Positions 1-9,900 of a stretch of 64,000 bases of DNA are shown here, piece by piece. Made by a program: the position numbers and the translations under genes. Numbering within the stretch: position 1 is the stretch's first letter; every line of letters starts with the position of its first letter. The notes under the pieces are model-generated. The model had not been told where the DNA came from. It made no database searches and saw only the letters and a program-made list of their open reading frames with translations. Origin of the DNA: Candidatus Gastranaerophilales bacterium (GTDB lineage Bacteria; Cyanobacteriota; Vampirovibrionia; Gastranaerophilales; Gastranaerophilaceae). The DNA lies in the NCBI GenBank assembly GCA_910587055.1, contig CAJUKY010000011.1:1-64000 (forward strand), written 5' to 3'.

Positions 1-814
1 GCTCAATCATATAAAGGGTGCAAATAGTGTATATACCGTTTTTGATATCCGAACTCAACTTATCATTTTGTTTCAAAGGTTTCTCAAAATCTGATTTGAA
101 ATTTAAAATATCATCATAAATTTGAAACCCCAGGGAAAAATTCAAAATATAATCAAGAATTGCATTTTTATGCAGGTTTTCAACGGGTTGTTTCTCATTA
201 ATCAAATACAAGGCGGATTTTGCCCCTGCCACAAAAAGGGAGGATGTTTTATCTTTGGATTTTTGAATGTATTCTTCAATTTTTGGAGGATTACCGCGGT
301 TAAAAAACTGGTTAATTTCCCCTTTGCAGATATTCATTGTGTTTTCCGAAAAATAAGAAAACACCTGCGCGGAACCGATTTGTGAGAGCAATTTTAAAGA
401 CAAAGAAAGAAGATAATCCCCGAGGATAACCGCCAGTTTTGAATCATATTTAAAATTAAATGCGGGCAATTGCCTTCTTATCTGCGCTTCATCAATTATA
501 TCATCATGCACAAGAGTGGCGCTGTGAAGAAGTTCCAGCGCTGCGGCAAGTTTTATCAGCTTATTTTCCTTATCTTCAAAATTTAATAAATCTTTAATTA
601 AAAAAATTGCCAATGGACGGAGCCTTTTTGATTTTGCAAAAAGAAAATTTAAAACTTCATCTTTAAATTCGGAATTTAAGCACAAGGGACTAATAATCCC
701 CTGTTCCTTAGTATCGGACAATTCATCCAAAAAAAGAGATTTCATCTCATTTTCCATAAGGGCTAAATCCTTATTAAAATAATCCGAAATCTCTTTAAAA
801 AGCTTTTTATTCAT
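1..814 (-). CDS. Polyprenyl diphosphate synthase (trans, long-chain type), 3' end outside window
   Basis: Read on the minus strand from an ATG at 814; the frame stays open to base 1, so the C-terminus is missing. About 271 residues are visible. The first aspartate-rich motif is present as LLHSATLVHDDIIDE near residue 95-109, the signature of trans-isoprenyl diphosphate synthases that build C30-C50 chains for quinones by adding isopentenyl diphosphate to an allylic primer. The second motif reads YDDILN instead of the usual DDILD, a conservative change to note. It lies 18 bp downstream of the aminopeptidase gene and probably shares its transcript. The exact chain length (hepta-, octa- or solanesyl) cannot be told from this fragment. 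Confidence 0.88.
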   Translation of the reverse strand, partial: MNKKLFKEISDYFNKDLALMENEMKSLFLDELSDTKEQGIISPLCLNSEFKDEVLNFLFAKSKRLRPLAIFLIKDLLNFEDKENKLIKLAAALELLHSATLVHDDIIDEAQIRRQLPAFNFKYDSKLAVILGDYLLSLSLKLLSQIGSAQVFSYFSENTMNICKGEINQFFNRGNPPKIEEYIQKSKDKTSSLFVAGAKSALYLINEKQPVENLHKNAILDYILNFSLGFQIYDDILNFKSDFEKPLKQNDKLSSDIKNGIYTICTLYMIE

Positions 815-832
815 TTTATCGGCCAAATTAAA

Positions 833-1942
833 CTATATTACAAATTTGCCGTTTTCATAAATAAGTTTATCATCTGCGTATATTTTAGAATTTTCTTTCA
901 TATTCTTAATAATATCCCAGTGAAGCCCTGATTCATTCTTTCCGCCTGTTTCAGGGTAGCTTGCACCGAGTGCCATATGGATTGAACCGCCGATTTTTTC
1001 ATCAAAAAGAATATTGCCGGTTACATCTTTTACTCTATCATTTGTACCGATGGCAATTTCGCCTACAAATCTGCTGCCTTCATCCATATCAAGCATTGAA
1101 AGCAAGAATTCTTCGCCTTTTTCAGCTTTTGCATCAACCACTTTGCCGTTTTCAAGCTTGAGCCATATTTTATGAGATTCATTGCCTCTGTATATTGCAG
1201 GGAAATCAAAATAAATTTCACCTGTAGCAGAATCTTCAACAGGAGATGTAAAAATCTCGCCGTCGGGGAAATTATTCAACCCTGCACAGCTTACCCATTT
1301 TCTGCCTTCAACGGAGAATGTGATATCTGTCTTTTCACCTGTTATATGAAGCTTTTTAGTACCGTTTAAAAGATTTACAATTCTATCCTGTTCTTTACCT
1401 ATATCTTTCCATTTTGCAATAGGATTATCCAAATCAAGATAGCAGGAATTTATAATGAATTCCGTATATTCATCCAGCGACATTTTTGCTTCCTGAGCAA
1501 GCGCATTTGTCGGAAAATCGGCTATTACCCAGTTTAGCTTTCCTTCTGCAGCTCTGTTTAGCATTAAAGTTGATAATTCACGCGTAGCGGATGATCTTTT
1601 TGCCATTTTGGCAGAGTTTGCACGCGCCATATTTTTAACGTTTAAAGGAGCTCCTATTGAAATTAATTTATCAACCTTTTCGTATTCAAGTTTTGTTACA
1701 GGGTCGATATATTCAAGCTGTTCATCGCTTGCATATTTTATAAAGGTTTCCGTTAACCCTTCCATGGAGCATCTTACAATAGGGTGAGCACCCTTTTGTA
1801 TTACCTGTTTATAAACTTCTTTTACAAGAGGAAGGCAAAGCTGGCTTTCTGCCCTGATTAAAACCAAATCTCCTTTTTGAACATTTGTTGAATATTCAAC
1901 AAGGATATTTGCATATTTTTCAAAAATACTCATTCTTTGCAT
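833..1942 (-). CDS. M29-family metallo-aminopeptidase
   Basis: A 369-residue protein of the thermophilic aminopeptidase family (AmpS/PepS/aminopeptidase II), cytosolic exopeptidases with a two-metal site. The ligand pattern is visible: E229 (in DGEIF), E295 (GEIAIG), H322, H341 and D343 in the late HWD motif. Length is close to family norm (about 370-415). The start ATG at 1942 follows a GGAGG five bases upstream that lies inside the last codons of lpxA, so translation is probably coupled; an internal ATG at codon 4 is a weaker alternative. Its place behind the lipid A genes has no obvious functional meaning and probably only reflects a shared operon. Confidence 0.9.
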   Translation of the reverse strand: MQRMSIFEKYANILVEYSTNVQKGDLVLIRAESQLCLPLVKEVYKQVIQKGAHPIVRCSMEGLTETFIKYASDEQLEYIDPVTKLEYEKVDKLISIGAPLNVKNMARANSAKMAKRSSATRELSTLMLNRAAEGKLNWVIADFPTNALAQEAKMSLDEYTEFIINSCYLDLDNPIAKWKDIGKEQDRIVNLLNGTKKLHITGEKTDITFSVEGRKWVSCAGLNNFPDGEIFTSPVEDSATGEIYFDFPAIYRGNESHKIWLKLENGKVVDAKAEKGEEFLLSMLDMDEGSRFVGEIAIGTNDRVKDVTGNILFDEKIGGSIHMALGASYPETGGKNESGLHWDIIKNMKENSKIYADDKLIYENGKFVI

Positions 1943-2767
1943 TTATACCTCCGTATCATCATTGTTCATATAGGCATCTTTGTTTGATTTTATACAAACC
2001 CCTCTTTTTGAAGTTTTGATAAAATCAACAAGTTTATTTACATATTCGTTTTTTTCAACTTCTTTTTCAATTTTTTCTAAAGCCATTGTAGTGTTTAATT
2101 CAGGGCTTTTTAAAATTCTGATTGCTTTATGAATTGCATCGCGGGAGGCTTTATCAACCCCTCTTCTTCTTAAGCCGATAGCGTTAACATCGCGGACCAG
2201 AGGCGGAATACCTTCTGATTTTGAATATGGCAAAATATCCTGTCTTGTAGCAGAAGCACCTGAAACAATTGCCATTTCGCCCACTCTTACATTTTGATGA
2301 TAAACGCTCATTCCGCCAAGCCATGCGCCGTAGCCCACATGAGTGTGCCCGCCTATTGTTGCGGCATTTGCCATTATAACTTCATCTTCTAAAACGCAAT
2401 TGTGTGCAACATGGGCATACGCCATAATCAAACATTTATTGCCGACTTTTGTAACGCCGCCTTCGCCTGAGGCTCTGTTTATTGTTGCAAATTCTCTAAT
2501 CCAGCAATTTTTGCCGATAACAACCTTTGTAGGCTCGCCTTTATATCCTAAATCCTGCGGTTCGCCTCCGATTGATGCAAACGGAGAAATTCTTGTCCCC
2601 TCGCCAATTTCAGCATATTCAATAACCGCATTTGCACCGATTTTTACGCCTTTTTCTATTGTAACACCTTCGCCTATTACAACATTCGGGCCTATTTCAA
2701 CATCGGGTGCAATCTTAGCGCTTTCAGCTATTATTGCTGTTTTATGTACCTTATCTACAGTCGGCAT
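1943..2767 (-). CDS. lpxA: Acyl-ACP--UDP-N-acetylglucosamine O-acyltransferase LpxA
   Basis: 274 residues, first step of lipid A synthesis: transfer of a 3-hydroxyacyl chain from ACP to the 3-OH of UDP-GlcNAc. The N-terminal two thirds is a left-handed beta-helix of hexapeptide repeats (IGPNVVIGEGVTI style). The catalytic histidine is H122 in AYAHVAHNC, matching E. coli H125. The C-terminal helical part carries the family sequence IGLRRRG. It follows fabZ with a 35-bp gap and ends against the aminopeptidase start. LpxA rather than LpxD is supported by the C-terminal helical domain and the adjacent fabZ. No lpxB is visible in the window. Confidence 0.97.
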   Translation of the reverse strand: MPTVDKVHKTAIIAESAKIAPDVEIGPNVVIGEGVTIEKGVKIGANAVIEYAEIGEGTRISPFASIGGEPQDLGYKGEPTKVVIGKNCWIREFATINRASGEGGVTKVGNKCLIMAYAHVAHNCVLEDEVIMANAATIGGHTHVGYGAWLGGMSVYHQNVRVGEMAIVSGASATRQDILPYSKSEGIPPLVRDVNAIGLRRRGVDKASRDAIHKAIRILKSPELNTTMALEKIEKEVEKNEYVNKLVDFIKTSKRGVCIKSNKDAYMNNDDTEV

Positions 2768-2802
2768 ATTTTCACACTTTCTTTTTAATATTTAAATTTG
2801 TT

Positions 2803-3252
2803 TTATTTTAAAGCAATTGTAATTTCGGCTTCCACGCAGAGTTTGCCGTCTACAAATCCTTTGCCTTCACATTTTGCAACAGGGCCTTTAATTTTTGTCA
2901 TTCTTGTTTCCATATCAAATCTATCCCCGGGACGTACGATATTTTTAAATCTTACACCGTCAATCCCTGCAAAAAGGGCAAGTTTTCCTTTATACTGTTC
3001 AAGCGTAAGTAAAATGGGAGCTGCAGTCTGCGCCATAGCCTCAATCTGTAATACACCGGGCATTATAGGATTACCCGGAAAATGTCCGTTAAAAAACATC
3101 TCGTTTGCAGTTAAATTTTTATATCCTTTAGAATATTCACCCGGAATACACTCTGTTATTCTATCTACCAATAAAAACGGATATCTGTGCGGAATCATAT
3201 TCATAATTTCCATAACATCCATAGAAATCGGTTTTATTATTGTTTCTGACAT
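2803..3252 (-). CDS. fabZ: 3-hydroxyacyl-ACP dehydratase FabZ
   Basis: 149 residues, hot-dog fold dehydratase of fatty acid elongation (3-hydroxyacyl-ACP to trans-2-enoyl-ACP). The family signature is clear: [11 protein letters not shown] near residues 21-31, catalytic H57 in [11 protein letters not shown] and catalytic E71 in QIEAMAQ. It sits between lpxC and lpxA, the common arrangement that balances acyl-ACP flow between fatty acid and lipid A synthesis. The distance from the lpxC stop is 34 bp, so co-transcription is likely. Confidence 0.97.
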   Translation of the reverse strand: MSETIIKPISMDVMEIMNMIPHRYPFLLVDRITECIPGEYSKGYKNLTANEMFFNGHFPGNPIMPGVLQIEAMAQTAAPILLTLEQYKGKLALFAGIDGVRFKNIVRPGDRFDMETRMTKIKGPVAKCEGKGFVDGKLCVEAEITIALK

Positions 3253-3286
3253 TTTTTCTCCTCTCCAAAGCCTTGTGGTAACAGCT

Positions 3287-4117
3287 TTAAAAACAATTAT
3301 TTAAAAGCTTTGCCGCCTCAATATGAAGGGCATGCCCTGCTTCTTTTACAATTATATTTGCATTCATTTTTAAAGGATTAATCCCCGTTAAATACAAATC
3401 TCCGATTATATCAAGAATTTTATGCTTATTGGGCTCGTATTTAGAACGCAGATCCGTTGTAAAACCGCCGTCTTCCGTCATGCCGACGGTATTTTCAATG
3501 GTAACACCTTTTGATAAGCCCATTTTCTGAAATGTTTCAAGGTCTTTCAAGTATCCGAAAGTCCTTGCCTCAACTACTTCATTCAAATTCACATTCTGAT
3601 TCATTTCAATCCACCTGTTGTTTAATTCAGGGTGGTTAAAATTAACGGCATAGGTTATTTTTGTTTCATCTTCAGAAGGCATAAGGATTACAGCGCTTCT
3701 GCCTTTTTGAAAATTGACAGATGCTTTTAATTTCGGTGTTTCATCAGGCTCACCGGAAAATCCCGTTTCATTAAATTTTTCAACCCATACTTTTGAAGAA
3801 CCGTCCAAAATAGGGGTTTCAACCATATCAACAGGAATATCGGGAAATGCCATTTCAACCCCGTCCAGCCCTGCCACAGCGCATGCTGCCATAAAATGTT
3901 CAATAAGTGCTGCCTTAAAATCAGCACCATCCGCCACATTTGCAATTACTACGCAATGATCGGCAGATACGACATTTTTAAGCTCCGCTTTGATTTTTTT
4001 ACTGCCTTTTGTAAAATAAATCCCTTTAGAATCAGAAGGTTTAATTTCAACCTCAAATTCTACGCCGGACATTAATCCGACCCCTTTAATTTTAAAACTA
4101 GATTTTAGCGTCCTCAT
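3287..4117 (-). CDS. lpxC: UDP-3-O-acyl-N-acetylglucosamine deacetylase LpxC
   Basis: 276 residues; the zinc amidase of the committed step of lipid A synthesis. Zinc ligands and catalytic residues can be placed: H74 in [10 protein letters not shown]232 and D236 in [10 protein letters not shown], and H262 in AGHALH. Length is near the cyanobacterial short form and shorter than the ~305 residues of E. coli. The usual GLHSG near the N-terminus reads GLMSG here, a change at a non-catalytic position. The start overlaps the end of lpxD by 20 bp, indicating translational coupling. Confidence 0.96.
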   Translation of the reverse strand: MRTLKSSFKIKGVGLMSGVEFEVEIKPSDSKGIYFTKGSKKIKAELKNVVSADHCVVIANVADGADFKAALIEHFMAACAVAGLDGVEMAFPDIPVDMVETPILDGSSKVWVEKFNETGFSGEPDETPKLKASVNFQKGRSAVILMPSEDETKITYAVNFNHPELNNRWIEMNQNVNLNEVVEARTFGYLKDLETFQKMGLSKGVTIENTVGMTEDGGFTTDLRSKYEPNKHKILDIIGDLYLTGINPLKMNANIIVKEAGHALHIEAAKLLNNCF

Positions 4118-5207
4118 TTAAAAATTTCTCATAATCTTCTAATAAATGCTGGTATTTTTTATATTTTTGAACCATAACTTCGGCTTCACCGAGGTATTTC
4201 ATACGTTTTAAGAAATCTTTTCTAGGAACGGCAGGCGCGCCCATCAGCACTGATTTTGCAGGGTGGGATTTTGTAACGCCGGCTTTTGCAAGGATTATTG
4301 AATCCGAACCTATGCTGATATGGTCAGCCAATCCTGCCTGCCCTGCAATTACCACTCTGTCACCTATTGTACAGCTTCCTGCGATACCTACCTGCGATAC
4401 TATCATACAGGCTCTGCCGATTTTACAGTTGTGGCCTATCATAACAAGGTTATCAATTTTTGTTTGGGCGCCTACCGTTGTGTTTTCAATCGTACCTCTG
4501 TCAATTGTTGTATTTGCGCCGATTTCAACATCATCTTCGATAACAACTGAGCCTAAAGACGGGATTTTGAAAACTTTTTGGTCTTCTTTTCCGCCTTCAA
4601 TTTTTCCTTCTTTTCTTGCAGCTTCAATATTATCGGGCTTTTCCGTTACAAAGCTGAAACCATCTGCGCCAAGGCTTGCACCGTGGTGAATTATGCAGTT
4701 ATTGCCCACTTTTACAAAATCACCGATATTTACACCCGGGTGGAATAAACAATTTTTACCTATATGCGCAAATTTACCCACGTAAACATTAGCCAAAAGC
4801 TGGCACCCGTCGCCAATTTCCGCACCTCTTGAAATTACAACATTCGGGCCGATTGCAACATCTTTACCAAGCTTTGCTTCGGGGTGAATAACAGCGGAAG
4901 GATGAATTCCTATTGTAGAATCAGGCGCTTCATAAAAAACGTTTAAAAGCTTCATCATCGCAAGGCGCGGACGCTCAACTTCAATTGTTGAAATATGTTC
5001 CAAGCTTACACCCAGAGGAACAAGCGCGCATTTTGCTTTAGTTTTTCCTAAATTTTCAATCTCCTCTTCACCGAGGGCAAGAGCAAGAGTGTTTTCATCA
5101 GCAAGCAGCGGGGGTGCCACTTTATCAATCTTTACATCGTGTACTTTTGTTAAAATACCGTTAACAAGTCCCGATATTTCTTCCTGTGAAAATATTTTAG
5201 AAGCCAC
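4098..5207 (-). CDS. lpxD: UDP-3-O-acylglucosamine N-acyltransferase LpxD
   Basis: 369 residues; adds the N-linked 3-hydroxyacyl chain after LpxC. A non-repetitive N-terminal uridine-binding domain (to about residue 95) is followed by a long hexapeptide-repeat beta-helix and a C-terminal helix. The catalytic histidine is H259 in MIGHNCKIG, equivalent to E. coli H239. A charged insertion of about 25 residues (188-212) breaks the helix region between the first and second repeat blocks. The start codon is GTG at 5207, preceded by GAGGAG about 9 bases upstream. First gene of the lpxD-lpxC-fabZ-lpxA string. Confidence 0.96.
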   Translation of the reverse strand: MASKIFSQEEISGLVNGILTKVHDVKIDKVAPPLLADENTLALALGEEEIENLGKTKAKCALVPLGVSLEHISTIEVERPRLAMMKLLNVFYEAPDSTIGIHPSAVIHPEAKLGKDVAIGPNVVISRGAEIGDGCQLLANVYVGKFAHIGKNCLFHPGVNIGDFVKVGNNCIIHHGASLGADGFSFVTEKPDNIEAARKEGKIEGGKEDQKVFKIPSLGSVVIEDDVEIGANTTIDRGTIENTTVGAQTKIDNLVMIGHNCKIGRACMIVSQVGIAGSCTIGDRVVIAGQAGLADHISIGSDSIILAKAGVTKSHPAKSVLMGAPAVPRKDFLKRMKYLGEAEVMVQKYKKYQHLLEDYEKFLNEDAKI

Positions 5208-5264
5208 TTTTAATAATCTCCTCTTTTAATCTTTGAAGCTTTGTGTAAATCCATTTTATTACAA

Positions 5265-5729
5265 TTATTTCATTTTGTCGATTATTTTAGTTGTAGATTT
5301 ACCTTCAACAAAATCTATAAATTCAACCCAGCCGTTGTTTTTTAAAATAACATCGGCCTCAGGCAGGGTATTCAGCGTGTAATCAGCACCTTTTGTATAA
5401 ATATTCGGTTTAATTTTATCAAGTAAATCAACAGGTGATTTTTCATTAAATAAAACTACATAATCAACGGAATTCAAAGCGCACAGCACTTCTGCGCGGT
5501 CATTTTCATTATTTATGGGCCTGTCGGGTCCTTTTATCGATTTTACGGAAGAATCGGAATTTAAACCCACAATTAAAACATCGCCGAATTCTTTACTTTT
5601 TTTTAAATATCTTACATGCCCCACATGTAAAATATCAAAACAGCCGTTTGTAGCCACAATTGTTTTATTCTGGCGTTTTATCTGATTGCAGAGTTCCTCA
5701 ATTTTAGACTGCTCTATTACTTTTCCCAT
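5265..5729 (-). CDS. rfaE2: D-glycero-beta-D-manno-heptose 1-phosphate adenylyltransferase (RfaE2 / HldE C-domain type)
   Basis: 154-residue stand-alone nucleotidyltransferase. The cytidylyltransferase-fold nucleotide site is visible as NGCFDILHVGH (residues 28-38; HVGH is the HxGH motif), with the later TKGADYT and STTKII segments typical of HldE. The family makes ADP-heptose for the LPS inner core. E. coli has this domain fused to the kinase; here it is separate. It lies 57 bp upstream of lpxD, so heptose activation and lipid A synthesis are probably co-expressed. A GGGGAG lies 7 bases before the ATG. Confidence 0.9.
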   Translation of the reverse strand: MGKVIEQSKIEELCNQIKRQNKTIVATNGCFDILHVGHVRYLKKSKEFGDVLIVGLNSDSSVKSIKGPDRPINNENDRAEVLCALNSVDYVVLFNEKSPVDLLDKIKPNIYTKGADYTLNTLPEADVILKNNGWVEFIDFVEGKSTTKIIDKMK

Positions 5730-5749
5730 TTTTATCTCCCCTGTTTTGT

Positions 5750-5786
5750 AGAAAAATATAGCCGATTTTTTAAAAACCGGCTATAT
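5750..5786 (-). terminator. Intrinsic terminator after the PpiC lipoprotein gene
   Basis: An 8-bp perfect stem (TATAGCCG with CGGCTATA, arms 5757-5764 and 5778-5785) encloses a 13-nt AT-rich loop. Read on the minus strand it is followed by TATATTTTTC. It lies between the PpiC gene (ends 5849) and the RfaE2 gene (starts 5729), so it would separate the mfd/PpiC transcript from the lipid A operon. Confidence 0.7.
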
Positions 5787-5848
5787 AATATCATAAAATT
5801 TACCTTTTAACTTTTGCTTTTTGTTTAAGCTTTATTACATGCAAAGGT

Positions 5849-6970
5849 TTACTTTCCGGCCGCAGGTGACATATTCGGAGCACCCTGCTGAACATTGCCG
5901 CGGAGCGCATTTTGAATATTTTGAGGATCAAAGCTCTTATCAACATATTCAACTTTTGCTTCCGCTCTTAAACCTGCAAATAATTTTTGAAGAGCTTCAA
6001 TTTTCTTTTGCTGTTCAAGAAGGGCTTTAATTTCATCTTTAACTTTATCAAGAGGCTGCAAGCCCTTTGCAGCTCTATCTTTTACGATAATAATATGATT
6101 GCCGAAATCAGATACCACAACTTCTGAAACAACACCGGGTTTTAAGCTGAAAGCAGCGTCAGCAAAAGGTTTTACCATAGCTTCTTTCGGGAAAAATCCT
6201 AAATCCCCGCCTTGAGCAGCTGAAACTTTATCGTCAGAATATTTTTTAGCTAATTCTGCAAATTTTTCAGGATTTTTAACGGCTTCTTCTCTTACTTTCT
6301 TTGCAAGAGCCATTTTTTCATCCATTTTTGCTTTAACTTTTATATCAATTTCAGCAGCGGTTAATTTACCGTTTTTATCGGCATCAATTATTTCCTGTTT
6401 AATTTTATCAGGATTTGCTTCTATTAAGATATGTGAAGCCTGAACTCTTTCGGGAAGGTCGAAAGAAGCTTTATTTTTGTTATAAAAATCACTGATTTCT
6501 TTATCGGAAACTTTTGTATCAGCAGTTGCCGCAACAAGTTTATCGATTTTTATTTCATTTGTTAAATCTTCTCTAAGCTGAGTTTCAGACACGCCGTTTT
6601 GTTTTAAAACTTCCTGCAGTCTTTCTTCCGAGCCTAATTTTTCAACAATTTCTTTTCTCTTTGCTTTAATATCATCGCTTGAAACAGTTATTTTGTGCTT
6701 TTTAATCTGTTGTTCAAGAATTTTCTTTACGATAAGTTCATTTGTAATTCTATCCTTTGTCATCAGCATTATATAGCTGTTTGGAGCCTTTAATTCAGGC
6801 GTAAACTGCTTCATTTGAGGGCTGTTCATCTGAACATTTAACACTTTTTCGTATTCACCTTTTGTGATAGGTTCGCCGTTTACGGTTACAATTGCCGTCC
6901 TATCAAGAGTGCAGCCTGTGAGCAAACCTACGGAAAGCCCCGCCGCAATCAGAGTTTTAGTTAATTTCAT
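5849..6970 (-). CDS. Peptidyl-prolyl isomerase lipoprotein, SurA/PrsA-like (PpiC domain)
   Basis: 373 residues. The signal peptide ends in a lipobox LLTGC (C20), predicting a lipid anchor in the envelope. A SurA-N-like helical region (about 35-165) precedes a parvulin PpiC domain (about 174-300) with ASHILI, GGDLGFF and FGNHIII segments. A roughly 35-residue charged insertion (188-222) splits the first strand/helix of the PpiC domain. The family folds or chaperones exported proteins. The C-terminal tail is Gly/Ala/Pro-rich. It lies 12 bp downstream of mfd. SurA versus PrsA cannot be decided; the lipid anchor favours a PrsA-like design. Confidence 0.9.
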   Translation of the reverse strand: MKLTKTLIAAGLSVGLLTGCTLDRTAIVTVNGEPITKGEYEKVLNVQMNSPQMKQFTPELKAPNSYIMLMTKDRITNELIVKKILEQQIKKHKITVSSDDIKAKRKEIVEKLGSEERLQEVLKQNGVSETQLREDLTNEIKIDKLVAATADTKVSDKEISDFYNKNKASFDLPERVQASHILIEANPDKIKQEIIDADKNGKLTAAEIDIKVKAKMDEKMALAKKVREEAVKNPEKFAELAKKYSDDKVSAAQGGDLGFFPKEAMVKPFADAAFSLKPGVVSEVVVSDFGNHIIIVKDRAAKGLQPLDKVKDEIKALLEQQKKIEALQKLFAGLRAEAKVEYVDKSFDPQNIQNALRGNVQQGAPNMSPAAGK

Positions 6971-6982
6971 ACAATTTCTCCT

Positions 6983-9900
6983 CTATTTTTGATTGTTTTT
7001 AAATTCCAATATTATATGAGATATATAATAAAACAAATCCGCCAATATGTTAAATATTTCGTTAAATTCAAGATTGCCTTTTTTCATCAAAAGTATGCCT
7101 TTGGCGCCTTTGACTGATTTTGGCGGATTTGTCCATTGAAAATATTTTGTAATATTTAATTCCATTTTTCGTTTTAAAATAAGCCACTCCTGCATTGTAA
7201 AAGGAGTGTAAATCCTTATATTATCAGGGGTTTCACGAATTTGTGTGATATTTATTGCAGTACCCAGAAGTCTTAAACGTATTAATTTTATTAAGTTTTC
7301 AACACTTTCAGGGAGTTTTGAAAATCTGTCCCTAAAGCTTGATGCCATATTTTCAAGCTCTGCAATGCTTTTAACGTCTGAAAGCCTTTTATATTCAAGC
7401 ATTTTTTGCTCATATGAACCCACCCATTCATCGGGTATATAGGCAGTGGCTTTAATATCAACTATGCAAGGTTCTTTAGGGGTTTGCGTTTCAGCTTTTT
7501 CATACGGTGAAAGCCCTTGTTTTTGTTCATTTTTAAGCTCGTTTACACATTCTTCCAATAAATTTACATACGTGTCAAAACCTACATTTACCATATGCCC
7601 GTGCTGTTTTGCGCCTAAAATATTTCCGACACCCCTGATTTCAATATCTCTCAGCGCTATTTGATACCCCGAACCCAGACTTGCAAAGTCTTTTATGGCG
7701 CTCAAACGCTTGAAAGCATCCTGTGACAGTTCTTTTGACTTTTTATAAAAACAATAGCAAAAGGCTTGCCTATCTGACCTGCCGACTCTTCCCCTGAGCT
7801 GATAAAGCTGCGCAAGGCCAAAACGGTCTGAATCGTTGATTATAATTGTATTTGCGTTGGATATATCCAGGCCTGATTCAATAATAGTGGTGCAAAGCAG
7901 AACATCATATTCTTTCATGGCAAAATCGTACATGATTTTTTCAAGCTCGGATTCATTCATTTTTCCATGCGCAACGGCTATACGTGCGTTAGGAAGCAGA
8001 TTTTGCAGGTAATCAGCAACCGTATGTATGCTCTCCACGCGGTTATGAACAAAAAAGACCTGCCCGTCGCGCTGCAATTCGTGGTTTACAGCGTTCTTTA
8101 AAAATACTTCGTTAAATTCTCCGACGTATGTTTTCACAGGAAGCCTGTTTTTAGGGGGCGTATTGATTAAACTCATATTTTTCAACCCGGATAGAGCCAT
8201 ATTAAGGGTTCTGGGGATTGGAGTGGCTGACATTGCAAGTATATCAATATTTTCACGGAAGCGTTTCAGCTTTTCCTTATGTGCCACGCCGAATTTATGC
8301 TCCTCATCTATTACAAGAAGTCCCAAACTCTTAAATTCACGGTCAAAAAGCAGGCTATGCGTACCTATTACTACATCACAAACCCCTGTTTTCAGCTCCT
8401 CTATTGTTTTCTTACGCTCTTTAAGGCTTTTAAACCTTGATAAAAGCTGAACATTCACAGAGAAAGGCTTAAATCTTTCAGCTATTGTCTGGTAATGCTG
8501 GAGAGCAAGAATGGTTGTAGGAGCAATAAGGGCGGCCTGTTTGCCGGACATAACAGCTTTAAATATAGCACGGGTGGCAACTTCCGTCTTTCCAAAACCT
8601 ACATCTGCGCATATAAGCCTATCCATCGGGCGTTCATTTTCCATATCATTTTTAACATCAATGATAGCCTGCATCTGGTCGGGGGTTTCGGTGAATTCAA
8701 AGGCGTCTTCCATCTCATACTGCCATGTGGTATCAGGCTCAAACGCAATACCCGTACTCATTTCACGTTTAGCATAAAGCTTCAGTAAATCATATGCGAT
8801 TTCTTTAACTTCGCCTTTTGCTTTATTTTTTGTATTTTCCCATGCCGCACCGCCCATTTTAGAGAGTTTCGGTTTAGTATGCCCGCCGCCTCTGTAGCGG
8901 TAGAGAAGGTTTATCTGCTCTGCCGGCATAAAAAGCTTATCTCCGCCCTGAAATTCAATTTCAAGATAATCTTTAAGCGCGCCGTCCATTTCCTCTTTTC
9001 TTAAACCTTTAAAAATCCCGATACCGTGGATAGAATGGACAACAAATTCATTTTCCATAATATCGTTAATCGAATCGATAAAATCCTGAGATTGCTTATT
9101 TGACGAGTATTTTCGGGTGGTAATATCCTTGGAGCGTTTATTAAAAAGCTCTTTATCGGAAAGAAAAATTATTTTATTAAGACTGCCTCCAGCTGAAATA
9201 CCGATATTTTCTATAATTCCGCCGCCTGAAGTTAAGGGCGGAAGTATAAAAATATTTTCATTAAAAATTTCAAATTCTTTTAAAATTTCCTGAAATCTTT
9301 TGGGGTAATTCGTGCAAATAAAAAATACGGCGCCTGTTTTCAGCTCTTTTTTAATATAATCCGAAATTTCTGCACCCGAGGATGAAAAAAACGGAGGCAG
9401 GCTTGATTCAAGCTCTATAAGCTTATCAGCAAATGTATCGTCTGAAATGCTTTCTATTCCAAGCTCGTCACCGTTGAAGTTTTCCAGAAACGTATCAAAA
9501 CCTATAATTTTAAACTTTTTAATTTCTTTTTTAAATTCTTCATATGTAGTGTGATTTTTAGCATTTAAGGGCAATTTTAAATTGGAATCTATATTGCTTT
9601 TATAGACTGAAATCATCTCTTCATCAAGGTTTTCAAACTTTGCATTAATTTGCGTTGTATCGTCAAAAATCAAAATATAATCACGGAAAAAATCCAGAGG
9701 GCTTACCAAATCTTTATTGAGATAATTTTGAAAATATTCTATACCCTCAAAATAACCGCCGTTATCGATTTTTTCGGTAATTTCACCGTATAAAAGCCTG
9801 AATATCTCGCTTTCTCCCGTAATTTTTTCAAGCTCCTCAATTTCTTTGAACAGCTTATTTTTAAAGGCTTTTTTGTTTTCTTCCGTAAGTAAAAATTTAT

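Noticed and set aside
2343..2795. Open frame on the plus strand across lpxA
   Set aside because: Shadow of the lpxA/fabZ coding strand; no ribosome site and no recognisable protein, as for the other long antisense frames in the window.
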